DNA from: Rhizobium sp. PP-CC-3A-592
GTDB lineage: Bacteria > Pseudomonadota > Alphaproteobacteria > Rhizobiales > Rhizobiaceae
Direction of reading: 5' to 3'
Assembly (NCBI RefSeq): GCF_003217095.1
Contig: NZ_QJSR01000001.1
Coordinates: 844,009 to 908,008, forward strand
DNA length: 64,000 nt
The first letter of the stretch is position 1; each line of letters begins with the position of its first letter. This document shows positions 52,914 through 63,505 of this stretch, piece by piece. The position numbers and the translations under genes are program-made. Under the pieces are notes generated by a model, which ran no database searches, had not been told where the DNA came from, and saw only the letters and a program-made list of their open reading frames with translations.

Positions 52914-53762
52914 TCACGCGAGCCGGGGCATCCACCATTTCGGCGTCGCGCCCTCCTTTTTCAGGAAGGCGGCGAGTTTCGCCTCATCGGTCTTTTCGCC
53001 GGTCATGTACTCGGCTCCATGAATGCCCGCGCTGATGTAGAGAACGTCGATGCCGCTGTCCTGCGCGCCGCGAACGTCGGTCGGCATGCCATCGCCGATG
53101 GCGATGACGCGGGCGCCTTCCAGCGTGCCGCGGACACCCTTGGCTTCGGCAAGCGCCGCACGATAGATCGGCTTGTGCGGCTTGCCGGCGATGCGGGCCT
53201 CGCCGCCCAGGTCCTCATAGAGCTTGGCGATGGCGCCGGCACAGGGGATCAGCCGGTCGCCCCGCTCGACCACGAGGTCCGGGTTGGCGCAGATGAAGGG
53301 CAGCTTGCGCTTGGCCAGAACCGAGAGCGTGGCACGGTAATCGTCCGGCGTCTCGGTCTCGTCGTCGAAGAACCCGGCGCAGACGACGATTTCGGCATCT
53401 TCGGAGGCGACGATATCGACGCCCAGGCCAGCCAGCAGCGGGAAATCGCGATCGGAGCCGATGAAGTAGATCTTCTTCGGGCCGGCGGCGATCAGCGCGC
53501 GGGTGACGTCGCCCGAGGTGACGATGCGGTCATAGGCGGTATCGGGCACGCCGAGCCCGCGGATCTGGACGATGACGCCGGGATGCGGGCGGGGGGAATT
53601 GGTGACGAGAACGACCGTGACGCCGCGGCTGCGCGCTTCCGTCAGCGCTTCGCAGGCCGAACGGAAGGCCGCAACGCCATTGTGAAGGACGCCCCAGACG
53701 TCACACAGCACCACGTCATAGCGGCTCGCGATGTCACGAAAGCTGTTGATGCGAACGGCCAT
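52914..53762 (-). CDS. TIGR01459-family HAD-type hydrolase
   Basis: A 282-residue HAD class IIA (NagD-like) protein of the alphaproteobacterial TIGR01459 group. The nucleophile motif is VLCDVWGVLHNG, the second LVTNSPRP, and the C-terminal one IAIGDGMPTDVRGAQDSG. A large C2-type cap lies between. The gene directly precedes ribF, so it may act on flavin nucleotides or related phosphates, but this is inference from position. ATG 53762 gives the family length; a longer frame upstream overlaps chrA. Confidence 0.88.
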   Translation of the reverse strand: MAVRINSFRDIASRYDVVLCDVWGVLHNGVAAFRSACEALTEARSRGVTVVLVTNSPRPHPGVIVQIRGLGVPDTAYDRIVTSGDVTRALIAAGPKKIYFIGSDRDFPLLAGLGVDIVASEDAEIVVCAGFFDDETETPDDYRATLSVLAKRKLPFICANPDLVVERGDRLIPCAGAIAKLYEDLGGEARIAGKPHKPIYRAALAEAKGVRGTLEGARVIAIGDGMPTDVRGAQDSGIDVLYISAGIHGAEYMTGEKTDEAKLAAFLKKEGATPKWWMPRLA

Positions 53763-53886
53763 GCAGGCTTCCCGTTGAGACTTCTCCCGGCTGACATCGC
53801 AAGGACGTCGCCAAAAGACAAGCCTAAACGCGGCAATCGCATCGCTTATCCGCCGCATTCCTCTGTAAATTGCGCGCCCCGGCGCC

Positions 53887-55254
53887 TCAGAGCAGCGAGA
53901 GCATGAGCCCGCCGGCGGCGCAAACGGCGAGCGTGCCGACCACGCCAAGCCGCGCGACGAAGAGCAGGCTGCCTGCCAGCAGCGCGAGAAGCGCTGCCGC
54001 GACGTTGAAACTCGCCAGTTCGGGAACGGACAGGACCAGCGGCCCGAACCGGCTCTGCTGCACGTTCGCAAACAGCACGTGCAGGGCGAACCAGACGGCG
54101 AGGTTGAGGATGACGCCGACCACGGCGGCCGAGATCGCGCTCATGGCCGCGACCGCCATCCGGTTGCCCCGCAGCCGCTCGACGGAGGGCGCACCGAGGA
54201 AGATGAGGGCGAAGCACGGCACGAACGTGACCCAGGTGGCGACGAGGCCGCCGATGAGGCCTGCGACGACGGGATCGAGCCCGGCCGGCGGCAGGCGGAA
54301 CGCCGCCATGAAGGCGACGAAGGTCAGCACCAGAACCAGCGGTCCCGGCGTGGTTTCCGCCAGCGCCAGCCCGTCAAGCATTTCGCCGGGCCGCAGCCAG
54401 TGGTGGGTTTCCACCGCCTGCTGGGCGACATAGGCGAGCACCGCATAGGCACCGCCGAAGGTGACCACCGCCATCTTGGAAAAGAAGATGTGGAGGGCGA
54501 AGAAGACGTTTCCGACGCCCCAGAGGAGAACGATGAGGCCGAGCGGGGCGACCCAGAGGCACGACCAGAGGCCGGCGAGCGCCAGCGTCTGCGGCCAGGT
54601 TCTCGACCTATCCGTTGCCCCTGCCACCCATCCGGCTTCCGCCTTCCGCTTGGCTGTGAGCAGGCCGAACAGGCCGGCGGCGAGGATGACCAGCGGAAAC
54701 GGGACGGAAAAAAAGAACAGGGCCGCGAAGGCCAGCGCGGCGATGGCGCGCGACGAGACCGTCTTCAACGCGCGCCGGGCGAGACGCAGGAGCGCTTCGA
54801 CCACGATGGCGAGCACCGCAGCCTTCAGGCCGAAGAACACCGCCGAGAGCATGCCCGTCTGGTGGTAGAGCGCGTAAAGCGTCGAAAGACCTAGCAGAAT
54901 GCAGAGACCGGGCGCCACGAAGAGGATGCCGGCCACGAGCCCGCCGCGCGTGCCGTGCAGCAGCCAGCCGATATAGATGGCGAGCTGCTGCGCTTCCGGA
55001 CCCGGCAGCAGCATGCAGTAGTTCAACGCGTGCAGGAAGCGGTCTTCCGGCACCCAGCGTCGCGTTTCCACCACCTCGCGGTGCATCAGCGCGATCTGCC
55101 CGGCCGGCCCGCCGAAGCCGAGAAGACCGATGCGGGCCCAGACGCGCGCGGCTTGTGCGAAAGACGGCTTCGGACCGCTACCCGCCTCTGTGGAAACATC
55201 GCGCGGATGGCCGGAAACGGCGCCCGTCTCATTCGTGCCGTGTTGATCGTTCAT
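53887..55254 (-). CDS. chrA: Chromate transporter, long-chain ChrA type
   Basis: The 455-residue membrane protein holds two homologous CHR domains, each opening with a conserved segment: RIGLLGFGGPAGQIALMHREVV near the N-terminus and FFSKMAVVTFGGAYAVLAYV in the second half. LPGPEAQQLAIYIGW is another mark of the family. About ten membrane helices are present. ChrA exports chromate by proton coupling and is often taken up as a resistance gene. No chrB regulator lies nearby. The gene is divergent from groESL. Confidence 0.92.
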   Translation of the reverse strand: MNDQHGTNETGAVSGHPRDVSTEAGSGPKPSFAQAARVWARIGLLGFGGPAGQIALMHREVVETRRWVPEDRFLHALNYCMLLPGPEAQQLAIYIGWLLHGTRGGLVAGILFVAPGLCILLGLSTLYALYHQTGMLSAVFFGLKAAVLAIVVEALLRLARRALKTVSSRAIAALAFAALFFFSVPFPLVILAAGLFGLLTAKRKAEAGWVAGATDRSRTWPQTLALAGLWSCLWVAPLGLIVLLWGVGNVFFALHIFFSKMAVVTFGGAYAVLAYVAQQAVETHHWLRPGEMLDGLALAETTPGPLVLVLTFVAFMAAFRLPPAGLDPVVAGLIGGLVATWVTFVPCFALIFLGAPSVERLRGNRMAVAAMSAISAAVVGVILNLAVWFALHVLFANVQQSRFGPLVLSVPELASFNVAAALLALLAGSLLFVARLGVVGTLAVCAAGGLMLSLL

Positions 55255-55411
55255 CGTCCGCCCCGCGCCTTATCCCGTCCGAATCGTTCCGACAACGATC
55301 GACCGACCCCTTGCGACGCGCGTCTCACCCGTGTCGCAGACCGTCTCTACGATGGTCATGTGACAGACGGCGGACAGAAATGCCGCTGGACATAAATGAT
55401 GGCCGCCAATC

Positions 55412-55474
55412 TTGACTCCGGCACAAACCGTGCTTATCTCAGCCTTGCTAGCACTCGACCTACCGGAGTGCTAA
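55412..55474 (+). promoter_or_regulatory. groESL promoter with CIRCE operator
   Basis: TTGACT (55412-55417) and TATCTC (55435-55440), 17 bases apart, form a good housekeeping promoter. Right after it, CTAGCACTC-N9-GAGTGCTAA (55448-55474) matches the CIRCE consensus with one mismatch. HrcA is expected to repress the operon from here. Confidence 0.88.
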
Positions 55475-55527
55475 CAGACCGATGGATCCTATGAGATCCC
55501 AGCGTCATTTGATCGAGGGAAAAGACA

Positions 55528-55824
55528 ATGACAAGCACTACCTTCCGCCCCCTGCACGACCGCGTCGTCGTACGTCGCGTCGAGTCCGAAGCCAAGACCA
55601 AGGGCGGCATCATCATTCCCGACACCGCCAAGGAAAAGCCGCAGGAAGGCGAAATCGTCGCCGTCGGTTCCGGCGCGCGTGACGACAGCGGCAAGATCGT
55701 TCCTTTGGACGTCAAGGCCGGCGACCGTATCCTGTTCGGCAAGTGGTCGGGCACCGAAGTCAAGCTCAACGGCGAAGACCTGTTGATCATGAAGGAATCC
55801 GACATCATGGGCGTTATCGCCTGA
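55528..55824 (+). CDS. groES: Co-chaperonin GroES
   Basis: The 98-residue lid of the GroEL chaperonin. [13 protein letters not shown] opens the protein, the mobile loop [15 protein letters not shown] contacts GroEL, and the rest is the usual beta-barrel to DIMGVIA. GAGGGAAAA precedes the ATG. groEL follows after 79 bases under the same CIRCE control. Confidence 0.98.
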   Translation: MTSTTFRPLHDRVVVRRVESEAKTKGGIIIPDTAKEKPQEGEIVAVGSGARDDSGKIVPLDVKAGDRILFGKWSGTEVKLNGEDLLIMKESDIMGVIA

Positions 55825-55873
55825 TATCGGCTCTGCCTTCGGCAGGTCCTTCGCACAATCCGACGACACTTAA

Positions 55874-57541
<1,668 letters not shown>

Positions 57542-57569
57542 TCAATCCGAAAAGGATTGATGGAATGGA

Positions 57570-57600
57570 GGGCGGTCCGAAAGGGCCGCCCTTTTCTTGT
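57570..57600 (+). terminator. Terminator of the groESL operon
   Basis: GGGCGGTCC-GAAA-GGGCCGCCC (one G-T pair) is followed by TTTTCTTGTTT, 30 bases past the groEL stop. Confidence 0.88.
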
Positions 57601-57697
57601 TTCGCGGCCAAGGCTGAAGCCGTTTGGAACTGTGAGGTCGAAGGAAGTCTGCTAGGATCTAGCGATCGGATAAACGTTCCAACCGTCGGCGCAGTTC

Positions 57698-58237
57698 ATG
57701 GTGCACCTCTTCGGAAACAACGTAGAATTGCGCCCTGCGATCAGGAGGGATGCCAAGGCTCGCCTTGCTTTGGGAAATGACCCCGATATCATGAGAATGT
57801 TCGGCGTGAGCCACATTGATGTGAGGTCTTTTTTAAAAAATGATGCCGATCTGTGGCTGCATGATATCGCTAGGCATCAGCATGCGTGGGTCATCGAGAT
57901 TGAGCATCGCTTGGTCGGTGAAATCAGATTGGACAATTTCAATCTTGCAGACCGCCGCGCCTCAATGGCAATCGGAATTTTCGATCGGGACATGTTGGGG
58001 AAAGGCTTGGGAAGCGAAGCCATTCGGCTCGTGCTGATGCATGCCTTCACGGATTTGCATTTACATCGGATAGGAATCCGAGTTCTTGAATTCAATACAC
58101 GGGCAGTCAGAGCTTATGAAAAGTGCGGGTTCGTGATTGAAGGGCGGGAACGCGAGACCGCCTTCGTCGATGGGCGCTGGCATGACGATATTATTATGGG
58201 ACTTTTGGCGAGAGAGTTTAACGGTCAGCACATGTAG
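57698..58237 (+). CDS. GNAT family acetyltransferase (RimJ/RimL type)
   Basis: A 179-residue acetyltransferase of the RimJ/RimL-like group. The N-terminus VELRPAIRRDA, the acetyl-CoA loop IFDRDMLGKGLGSEAIRLVL and IGIRVLEFNTRAVRAYEKCGFVIEG are typical. The DNA is AT-richer than its neighbours (for example a TTTTTTAAAAAA run near 57830) and uses A/T-ending codons, which suggests acquisition by transfer. It lies between the groEL terminator and mazEF. The substrate could be an amino acid, an antibiotic or a protein N-terminus. Confidence 0.85.
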   Translation: MVHLFGNNVELRPAIRRDAKARLALGNDPDIMRMFGVSHIDVRSFLKNDADLWLHDIARHQHAWVIEIEHRLVGEIRLDNFNLADRRASMAIGIFDRDMLGKGLGSEAIRLVLMHAFTDLHLHRIGIRVLEFNTRAVRAYEKCGFVIEGRERETAFVDGRWHDDIIMGLLAREFNGQHM

Positions 58238-58325
58238 TCGATGCCAGACAGAAATGAAGTACACTCCTGCATAGCCCGCCAAGACAACTATGACGACACG
58301 TATATTTACGCGAAAACAGCACGGC

Positions 58326-58649
58326 TCACGCGATTCCGAGAAAAACAGCGAGCGAGCGTGTAACAGCGATCATGTTCTCGGTCTCCAGCCGGCCAAAGAC
58401 CGGGCCAAGTCTGTCTCGCCTTACCGACATCGTCTTGTCGATCATGATCTGGGATGGCTTGCGAAGACCGTTCTCCGGTGACGGAAGAACCGTCGTCCGG
58501 ATGAGCGGGGCATCGATCAGCGTGCTGGATATGAGCATGATGGTGACCGTGCCCGTTTCCGCGAAACGATCCGACTGGATGATAAGGGCGGGCCTTGGTT
58601 TGCCAAAGTCGCCCGGCATTGCGACCGTGACGATGTCACCCCTCGTCAC
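58326..58649 (-). CDS. mazF: MazF/PemK-type mRNA interferase toxin
   Basis: The 107-residue toxin opens with the family motif RGDIVTVAMPGDFGKPRPALIIQSD, of which the key parts are GDIV, GKPRPALI and the catalytic-strand residues. VRTTVLPSP-like (IRTTVLPSPENGL) and IMIDKTMSVRRDRLG follow. MazF cuts single-stranded mRNA at short sites and stops growth. The start is GTG at 58649, overlapping the antitoxin stop by four bases (GTGA). Confidence 0.9.
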   Translation of the reverse strand: MTRGDIVTVAMPGDFGKPRPALIIQSDRFAETGTVTIMLISSTLIDAPLIRTTVLPSPENGLRKPSQIMIDKTMSVRRDRLGPVFGRLETENMIAVTRSLAVFLGIA

Positions 58650-58870
58650 GCATCCGCCTCGTCTCCGAGATCAGCCAGAGCAGCATCGATGAAGGCATCC
58701 GTATCGGTATCCATAGCATCTGCGGCTGCGACGATCCGTGCCTGACGCCGGCACTCTTCAAGGAAACCGGGGCTACGCGTGTCCGGCAACCATATCTGCA
58801 CCGGCCGCAGACCGGATGCGCGCATGGCATCGCGGTGCTTCTGAACCCGTTGTGTCAAAGGCGTGCGCAT
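58646..58870 (-). CDS. mazE: Antitoxin MazE-like (DUF3018)
   Basis: A 74-residue antitoxin of the DUF3018/MazE-like family. The DNA-binding part is RVQKHRDAMRASGLRPVQIWLPDT, with RPVQIW as the family mark, and the C-terminus is acidic (DTDAFIDAALADLGDEAD), fit for neutralising the basic MazF cleft. ATG 58870 is preceded by GAGGGAGG. A promoter with an overlapping 12-base palindrome lies directly upstream. Confidence 0.88.
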   Translation of the reverse strand: MRTPLTQRVQKHRDAMRASGLRPVQIWLPDTRSPGFLEECRRQARIVAAADAMDTDTDAFIDAALADLGDEADA

Positions 58871-58884
58871 GATCTGCCTCCCTC

Positions 58885-58922
58885 GTTACATGTAACATGA
58901 TCGAACGTGACAAAACTGTCAA
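58885..58922 (-). promoter_or_regulatory. mazEF promoter with perfect palindromic operator
   Basis: On the minus strand TTGACA (58917-58922) and CATGTT (58894-58899) are 17 bases apart. The perfect palindrome GTTACATGTAAC (58885-58896) overlaps the -10, where MazE or MazEF would repress. Confidence 0.6.
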
Positions 58923-58950
58923 GTTTGGCAGACAGCGTCACTCATCTCGC

Positions 58951-58975
58951 GGAACCTCCTCTTCGCATGAACGTT
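58951..58975 (+). promoter_or_regulatory. EcfG-type (general stress response) promoter of the DUF3072 gene
   Basis: GGAAC at 58951-58955 and CGTT at 58972-58975 are exactly 16 bases apart, matching the EcfG consensus. The inferred start leaves a leader of about 25 bases with a GGAG site before the ATG. Confidence 0.65.
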
Positions 58976-59005
58976 TAGCGAACATAGCCACCTGAGGAGC
59001 ACTTC

Positions 59006-59227
59006 ATGTCCGACAAGACCATCGCCAACGACACGTCTTCCAACACCGAAAAGAACCCCGACGACTGGGTCAGCGGCGATGAGCCGATGACAGGGGCGCA
59101 GCGGTCTTATCTGCAGACGCTGTCGGAACAGGCGCATCAGCCGGATCAGTTTGCCGAGGATATCACCAAGGCCGAGGCATCGAAGCGGATCGATGCGTTG
59201 CGCAGCAAGCTCGATCTCGGCGAATAG
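59006..59227 (+). CDS. DUF3072 family protein, stress-promoter driven
   Basis: A 73-residue hydrophilic protein of the DUF3072 family. The core NPDDWVSGDEPMTGAQRSYLQTLSEQA and KAEASKRIDALRSKLDL are the family marks; the latter is a likely helix. No catalytic motif, metal site or membrane segment is present. GAGGAG precedes the ATG. The EcfG-type promoter directly upstream suggests induction in the general stress response. The family has no known function. Confidence 0.88.
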   Translation: MSDKTIANDTSSNTEKNPDDWVSGDEPMTGAQRSYLQTLSEQAHQPDQFAEDITKAEASKRIDALRSKLDLGE

Positions 59228-59232
59228 CCTGA

Positions 59233-60495
59233 TCAGGAGGCGAGGAGCGCCTTGAGGTCGGTGGCGGGGTTTTCGATGGCGGCCTTGTCCGGCGTCGTCC
59301 CCGTTTCGATCAACTTTTTCCCCACCACATAAGCCTTGGCGTCGTTGATCGCATCCACCGCGATCAGCGTGCCTTGGCGGTAGTACCAGACGGAGGCGCT
59401 GCCCTCCCTCTGCCCCGCTCGCGTTACCGTCTCGTCGTGACCGAGACCGAAGCCGGCGATCTGTAGTTTGACGTCGTATTGATCCGACCAGAACCATGGT
59501 TTCGGGTGGTAGGGCGTCGGCGTGCCCGCGATGTTTGCCGCAATGGTTTCCGCCTGATCGACGGCGTTTTGCACGGATTCCAGACGGATCAGCATGTCGG
59601 CGAAGGGCAGCACGGCGCAATCGCCCATGGCGAAGACAGCCGGGTCGCTTGAGCGGCCGTTGATATCCGCGATAATGCCGTTTGCCGTCTGGATGCCGGC
59701 ATCGTGGGCAATGCGGTCATTGGCGGAGACGCCGATGCCGACGATCACGAGGTCCACGCGGATCGTCGTGCCATCCGACAATTCCGCCCCGGTCACCCGG
59801 CCATCGTGTTCCAGCAGATGCGTGAGGCCGGTGCCTTCGCGCAGGTCCACGCCGCGGGAGAGGTGCAGGTTCCGCAGAATGTCGGACGTTGCCGATGCGG
59901 CGACGCGCTGGACGATGCGGTTGGCCGCCTCGATGAGGGTGACCTCGAGCCCCAGCGTGCGGGCGATGGCTGCCGCCTCCAGCCCGATATAGCCGCCGCC
60001 GATGATGAGGGCGTGGCGGCCCGGGCGCATCTCCTCCGCAAGGCGGTCCGCATCGCGGTAGTCGCGCAGGGTGAAGACACCGTCGAGCGTCCCGCCAAGG
60101 CTGTCCGGCAGGCGCCGAGGTGTGGCGCCGGTCGCCAGCGCCAGCGTGTCGTAGGCGAGCGTGGTGCTATCATCGAGCGTCACGGACTTTGTCGCACGAT
60201 CGATCGCGGTCACGCTACGGCCGAGCCGGACGTCGATGGCGTGCTCCGCGTACCAGCTTTCCGGCCGATAGAGCAGCCGGTCGAGCGTCATTTCGCGCAG
60301 GAGATATTTCTTCGACAGCGGCGGGCGCTGGTATGGCAGGCTCTGCTCGGCCGAGATCAGCGTGATCGGGCGCGTATCCTTCAGCGCGCGAAGCCTGGCG
60401 ATCAGGGCGAAGGCCGCCTGCCCGCCGCCCACCACGACCAGCCGGTCGTCCTGCCCAGTCTCCCGCTCTTCCGCCACGCCGTCGTCCCTTCGCAT
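59233..60495 (-). CDS. FAD-dependent ferredoxin/rubredoxin reductase-type oxidoreductase
   Basis: A 420-residue NAD(P)H:ferredoxin reductase of the pyridine nucleotide-disulfide type, such as those serving Rieske oxygenases and cytochromes P450. The FAD motif VVVGGGQAAFALIARLR is at the N-terminus, the NAD motif ALIIGGGYIGLEAAAIARTLG in the middle, and the second FAD motif VFAMGDCAVLPF near 290-300. The C-terminal reductase domain contains WFWSDQYDVKLQIAGFG, usual for this class. No CxxC is present, so it is not a disulfide reductase. No partner ferredoxin or oxygenase lies nearby. It follows the glutathione transferase gene by 64 bases. Confidence 0.9.
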   Translation of the reverse strand: MRRDDGVAEERETGQDDRLVVVGGGQAAFALIARLRALKDTRPITLISAEQSLPYQRPPLSKKYLLREMTLDRLLYRPESWYAEHAIDVRLGRSVTAIDRATKSVTLDDSTTLAYDTLALATGATPRRLPDSLGGTLDGVFTLRDYRDADRLAEEMRPGRHALIIGGGYIGLEAAAIARTLGLEVTLIEAANRIVQRVAASATSDILRNLHLSRGVDLREGTGLTHLLEHDGRVTGAELSDGTTIRVDLVIVGIGVSANDRIAHDAGIQTANGIIADINGRSSDPAVFAMGDCAVLPFADMLIRLESVQNAVDQAETIAANIAGTPTPYHPKPWFWSDQYDVKLQIAGFGLGHDETVTRAGQREGSASVWYYRQGTLIAVDAINDAKAYVVGKKLIETGTTPDKAAIENPATDLKALLAS

Positions 60496-60559
60496 GATTC
60501 CGCCCGAGACCTATCCCGTCGCGAGCGGAACCGTCAATGTGGTAGAAAAGCGCCTGCGA

Positions 60560-61267
60560 TCAATCCCGCTTTGGGATGTCCATGCCCGCCTTGACGGCCG
60601 GACGCTCCAGCGCGCGGGCGACCCAGGCCATGACGTTCGGGAAGCTTGCATAGTCGAGCACCTGATCCCCGCCGTAGAATTTTCGCGCGCCCTCGATCCA
60701 CGGGAACGTGGCGATGTCGGCGATGGTGTAGTCGTCGCCCATCAGCCATTGGCGGCCTTCCAGGCGGGCTTCGAGCACGGAGAGCAGCCGCTTGGATTCG
60801 TCGCGGTAGCGCTCCATCGGGTAGGCATTGTTGGCGACCTTGTCGGCGGCGAACTTGAAGAAGTGGCCGAACTGACCGAACATCGGTCCGACGCCGCCCA
60901 TCTGGAACATGACCCAGGCCAGCGTCTCGTAGCGCCCGGCAGCGGACGCCGGTAGGAGCTTGCCGGTCTTCTCGGCGAGGTAGACGAGGATCGCGCCGGA
61001 CTCGAACAGGCCGATCGGCTTTCCCTCGGGGCCGTTCGGATCGATGATCGCGGGAATGCGGCCGTTGGGGTTGAGCGAGACAAATTCCGGCGATTTCTGA
61101 TCGTTGGTGCCGAAGGAGATGAGGTGCGGCTCGTAGTCGAGGCTGAGTTCTTCGAGCGCAATCGAGATCTTCACGCCATTCGGCGTCGGCAGCGAATAAA
61201 GCTGAATGGCATCCGGCCGGGTGGCGGGCCAGCGGGTGGTGATGGGGAAGGAAGAGAGATCGGCCAT
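60560..61267 (-). CDS. Glutathione S-transferase family protein (YfcG/YghU-like)
   Basis: A 235-residue GST of the Nu/YfcG-like group. The N-terminal thioredoxin fold has LYSLPTPNGVKISIALEEL, where TPNG replaces the catalytic Ser/Tyr, as in the disulfide-bond oxidoreductases YfcG and YghU. NGRIPAIIDPNGPEGKPIGLFESGAILVYLAEKTG is the glutathione site, and the C-terminal helical domain has the usual N-capping segment DDYTIADIATFPWI. ATG 61267 was chosen. It is probably in one transcript with the ferredoxin reductase gene downstream, which suggests a shared redox or detoxification role. Confidence 0.9.
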   Translation of the reverse strand: MADLSSFPITTRWPATRPDAIQLYSLPTPNGVKISIALEELSLDYEPHLISFGTNDQKSPEFVSLNPNGRIPAIIDPNGPEGKPIGLFESGAILVYLAEKTGKLLPASAAGRYETLAWVMFQMGGVGPMFGQFGHFFKFAADKVANNAYPMERYRDESKRLLSVLEARLEGRQWLMGDDYTIADIATFPWIEGARKFYGGDQVLDYASFPNVMAWVARALERPAVKAGMDIPKRD

Positions 61268-61375
61268 GCGGGACGGGTTCCTTGGGAAGGGTTGCGGTTT
61301 CACATAGGGGCGATGGCGCGGGATGTCAGTGGGGCCTGCGGCGATTTTCGTCGCCGTTCTACATTCGAGCCCGTG

Positions 61376-62077
61376 CTAGACCCGCAACGCCGCCTGCACC
61401 CGCTCTACGATCTCCCTCACCCGGATGTCGCCCTCGTGCCCCGGCTTGCGGGCGCGCACGAGGCAGGCTTGGCTGCGCAAGATGATGCCGTCGGAGAGGA
61501 TCTTCAGGTGGTTGGCCTTGAGCGTCGAGCCGGTGGAGGTGATATCGACGATGATGTCGGCGGAGCCCGAGGCAGGTGCGCCTTCGGTGGCGCCGAGGCT
61601 TTCGACGATGCGGTAGAGCTGGATGCCGTGGCTGCCGGAGAAGTGCTGCTGGGTCAGGCGCCAGTATTTGGTGGCGATGGCGAGGCGGCGGCCGTGGCGG
61701 GTGCGGAAATCGGCGGCGACATCGCCGAGGTCGGCCATGGTATCGACGTCGAGCCAGATGTCCGGCACGGCGACGACGACGTCGGCATGGCCGAAGCCGA
61801 GGCGGGCGCAGAACTCGACACGCTCGTCCGCATCCGCCAAGCCTTCGCGCACGAGGTCTTCGCCCGTGACGCCGAAATCGACGGAACCGGCGCCGATTTC
61901 GCGCGAGATTTCGGACGCCGACAGGAAGGCGATCTCGACATCGTCGATGCCCTCGACGCGGCCGCGATAGGAGCGGTCGTTGCCGACGCTCGATATCTTC
62001 AGGCCGGCGCGCTCGAAGATGGCCGAGGCCTCGTCCTTCATGCGGCCCTTGGAGGGGAGCGCGATGGTGATGGTCAT
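61376..62077 (-). CDS. hisG: ATP phosphoribosyltransferase, short form
   Basis: HisG catalyses the first step of histidine synthesis. The 233-residue length marks the short form, which lacks the C-terminal regulatory domain and needs HisZ. ALPSKGRM opens the protein, [11 protein letters not shown] and [18 protein letters not shown] (PRPP loop) are the active-site segments. The start overlaps the hisZ stop by four bases (ATGA). Confidence 0.95.
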   Translation of the reverse strand: MTITIALPSKGRMKDEASAIFERAGLKISSVGNDRSYRGRVEGIDDVEIAFLSASEISREIGAGSVDFGVTGEDLVREGLADADERVEFCARLGFGHADVVVAVPDIWLDVDTMADLGDVAADFRTRHGRRLAIATKYWRLTQQHFSGSHGIQLYRIVESLGATEGAPASGSADIIVDITSTGSTLKANHLKILSDGIILRSQACLVRARKPGHEGDIRVREIVERVQAALRV

Positions 62078-63231
62078 GCGGGCTCTCCCGTTTTACCCCG
62101 TGCGGCGTCGCGCAGCGCCTCGATGCGGTCGAGCCACAGCGAGAAGCCGACGGCCGGGATGTGGCTTTGCGCACCGAGCAGCGTCATCAGCCGGTCGAAC
62201 CGGCCGCCGCCGGCCAGCACCTCGGCACCGCCGGAGGCGACGATTTCGAAGACCATGCCGGTGTAATAGTCGAGCGGGCGGCCGAAGGCAGCGCGATAGG
62301 TCATGGCGGAGAGATCGGCACCGGCATTGGAAAGTGCTGCAAGACGCGCATCGAAGGCTGCGATAGCAGGACCAAGTTTCAGGTCGGCGGCATCGGCGAA
62401 ACCGGCGAGGGCTGCGGAGGCCTCGGCCAGCGGCAGGCGCAGCGTCAGGAACTCGCGCAGCAGCAGGAGCGCCGAACCATCGAGGCGGGTTTCGGCGAGC
62501 GAGCGCTTTTCCTTGAGGCGGCGGGCGATTTCGGTGGGTGAGCGGCTGGCATTGGTGGAGTAGCCGGTCTCCTCCATGCGGCTTTCCAGACGGACGATCA
62601 GGTCATCCTGCCGGTCGGCCGACAGCAGGGCCTCGATCTCGGGGTCGAGCCCGGTCACGGGCTGGGGGCGGGCCAGGCGGTCGAGAAGGGCTTCGAGCTG
62701 GCCGACGTCGCCGAAGGCATGGATCAGCCGCTTCTGCCAGCCGACCGGCAGGCCGAGAGCTGCGACCACGGCCTCGAACACGGCCTGATCGCCCAGCGTC
62801 AGCGAGAGGGTCTGAGCCTGGGTCTGGCCGGGCAGCACGACGCGCAGCAGGTCCATCGCATCGATGATGGCGCGGGCATCGGCACTCGCAACGTCCCGCT
62901 CTCCCAGATCCTCGATACCGGCCTGATAGAACTCCTCCGCGCCGCCGCGGCGCTGGCGAAAAACCTCGCCGAGATAGGCATAGCGCTTCGGCGTGCCGGT
63001 GGCGGTCTCGATATGGCGCAGGCAGACGGGAATGGTGAACTCCGGCCGCAGGCAGAGGCTCGTCCCCGTCTCGCTCGCGGTGAGAAAAATGCGCCGGCGC
63101 AGATCCTCGCCCGCCATGTCGAGAAAGGGATCGGCCGGCTGGATGACGGGCGTATGCACCCGCTCGGCCCGCCGCGTGGCGAAGGCTGCAAGCAGGTCCG
63201 GGGCGAAATCGGGGAGGTCGTAGCGGGTCAT
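62074..63231 (-). CDS. hisZ: ATP phosphoribosyltransferase regulatory subunit HisZ
   Basis: HisZ is a catalytically inert histidyl-tRNA synthetase homologue that forms the active, histidine-sensitive complex with short HisG. The 385-residue protein keeps the class II core ([53 protein letters not shown] and [13 protein letters not shown]) but lacks an anticodon-binding domain. hisS lies upstream and hisG downstream on the same strand, so the three form the usual rhizobial group. Confidence 0.95.
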   Translation of the reverse strand: MTRYDLPDFAPDLLAAFATRRAERVHTPVIQPADPFLDMAGEDLRRRIFLTASETGTSLCLRPEFTIPVCLRHIETATGTPKRYAYLGEVFRQRRGGAEEFYQAGIEDLGERDVASADARAIIDAMDLLRVVLPGQTQAQTLSLTLGDQAVFEAVVAALGLPVGWQKRLIHAFGDVGQLEALLDRLARPQPVTGLDPEIEALLSADRQDDLIVRLESRMEETGYSTNASRSPTEIARRLKEKRSLAETRLDGSALLLLREFLTLRLPLAEASAALAGFADAADLKLGPAIAAFDARLAALSNAGADLSAMTYRAAFGRPLDYYTGMVFEIVASGGAEVLAGGGRFDRLMTLLGAQSHIPAVGFSLWLDRIEALRDAARGKTGEPA

Positions 63232-63300
63232 GGGTGTGCGGTTCCCAAGGGCGTGCGGGCGGGGGTGAGGAGAAGAACCGATACCGTCGCGGGGAGGCTG

Positions 63301-63473
63301 CCCCTCATCCGCCTGCCGGCACCTTCTCCCCGCTTGCGGGGCGAAGGGTGGGTGTGGCGACCGCTTTGCTTACCAAACGTAGCCAGGGTGTGGCGAGTGG
63401 TTGCCGGCATCTTAAGGGGCGCATGAGGCACGTCCCCTCGCCCCGCGTGCGGGGAGAGGGTTAGGGTGAGGGG
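63301..63473. repeat. Dispersed inverted repeat (REP-like family), copy C
   Basis: It begins CCCCTCATCCGCCTGCCGGC and ends AGGGTTAGGGTGAGGGG, the same orientation as copy A. The inner palindromes CCCCGCTTGCGGGG and CCCCGCGTGCGGGG are present, and the middle is about 35 bases longer than in copies A and B. It lies between hisZ and hisS and could affect their co-transcription. Confidence 0.7.
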
Positions 63474-63505
63474 CTGCGCTGTCGGCGATATCGAGGACAC
63501 GCGCG

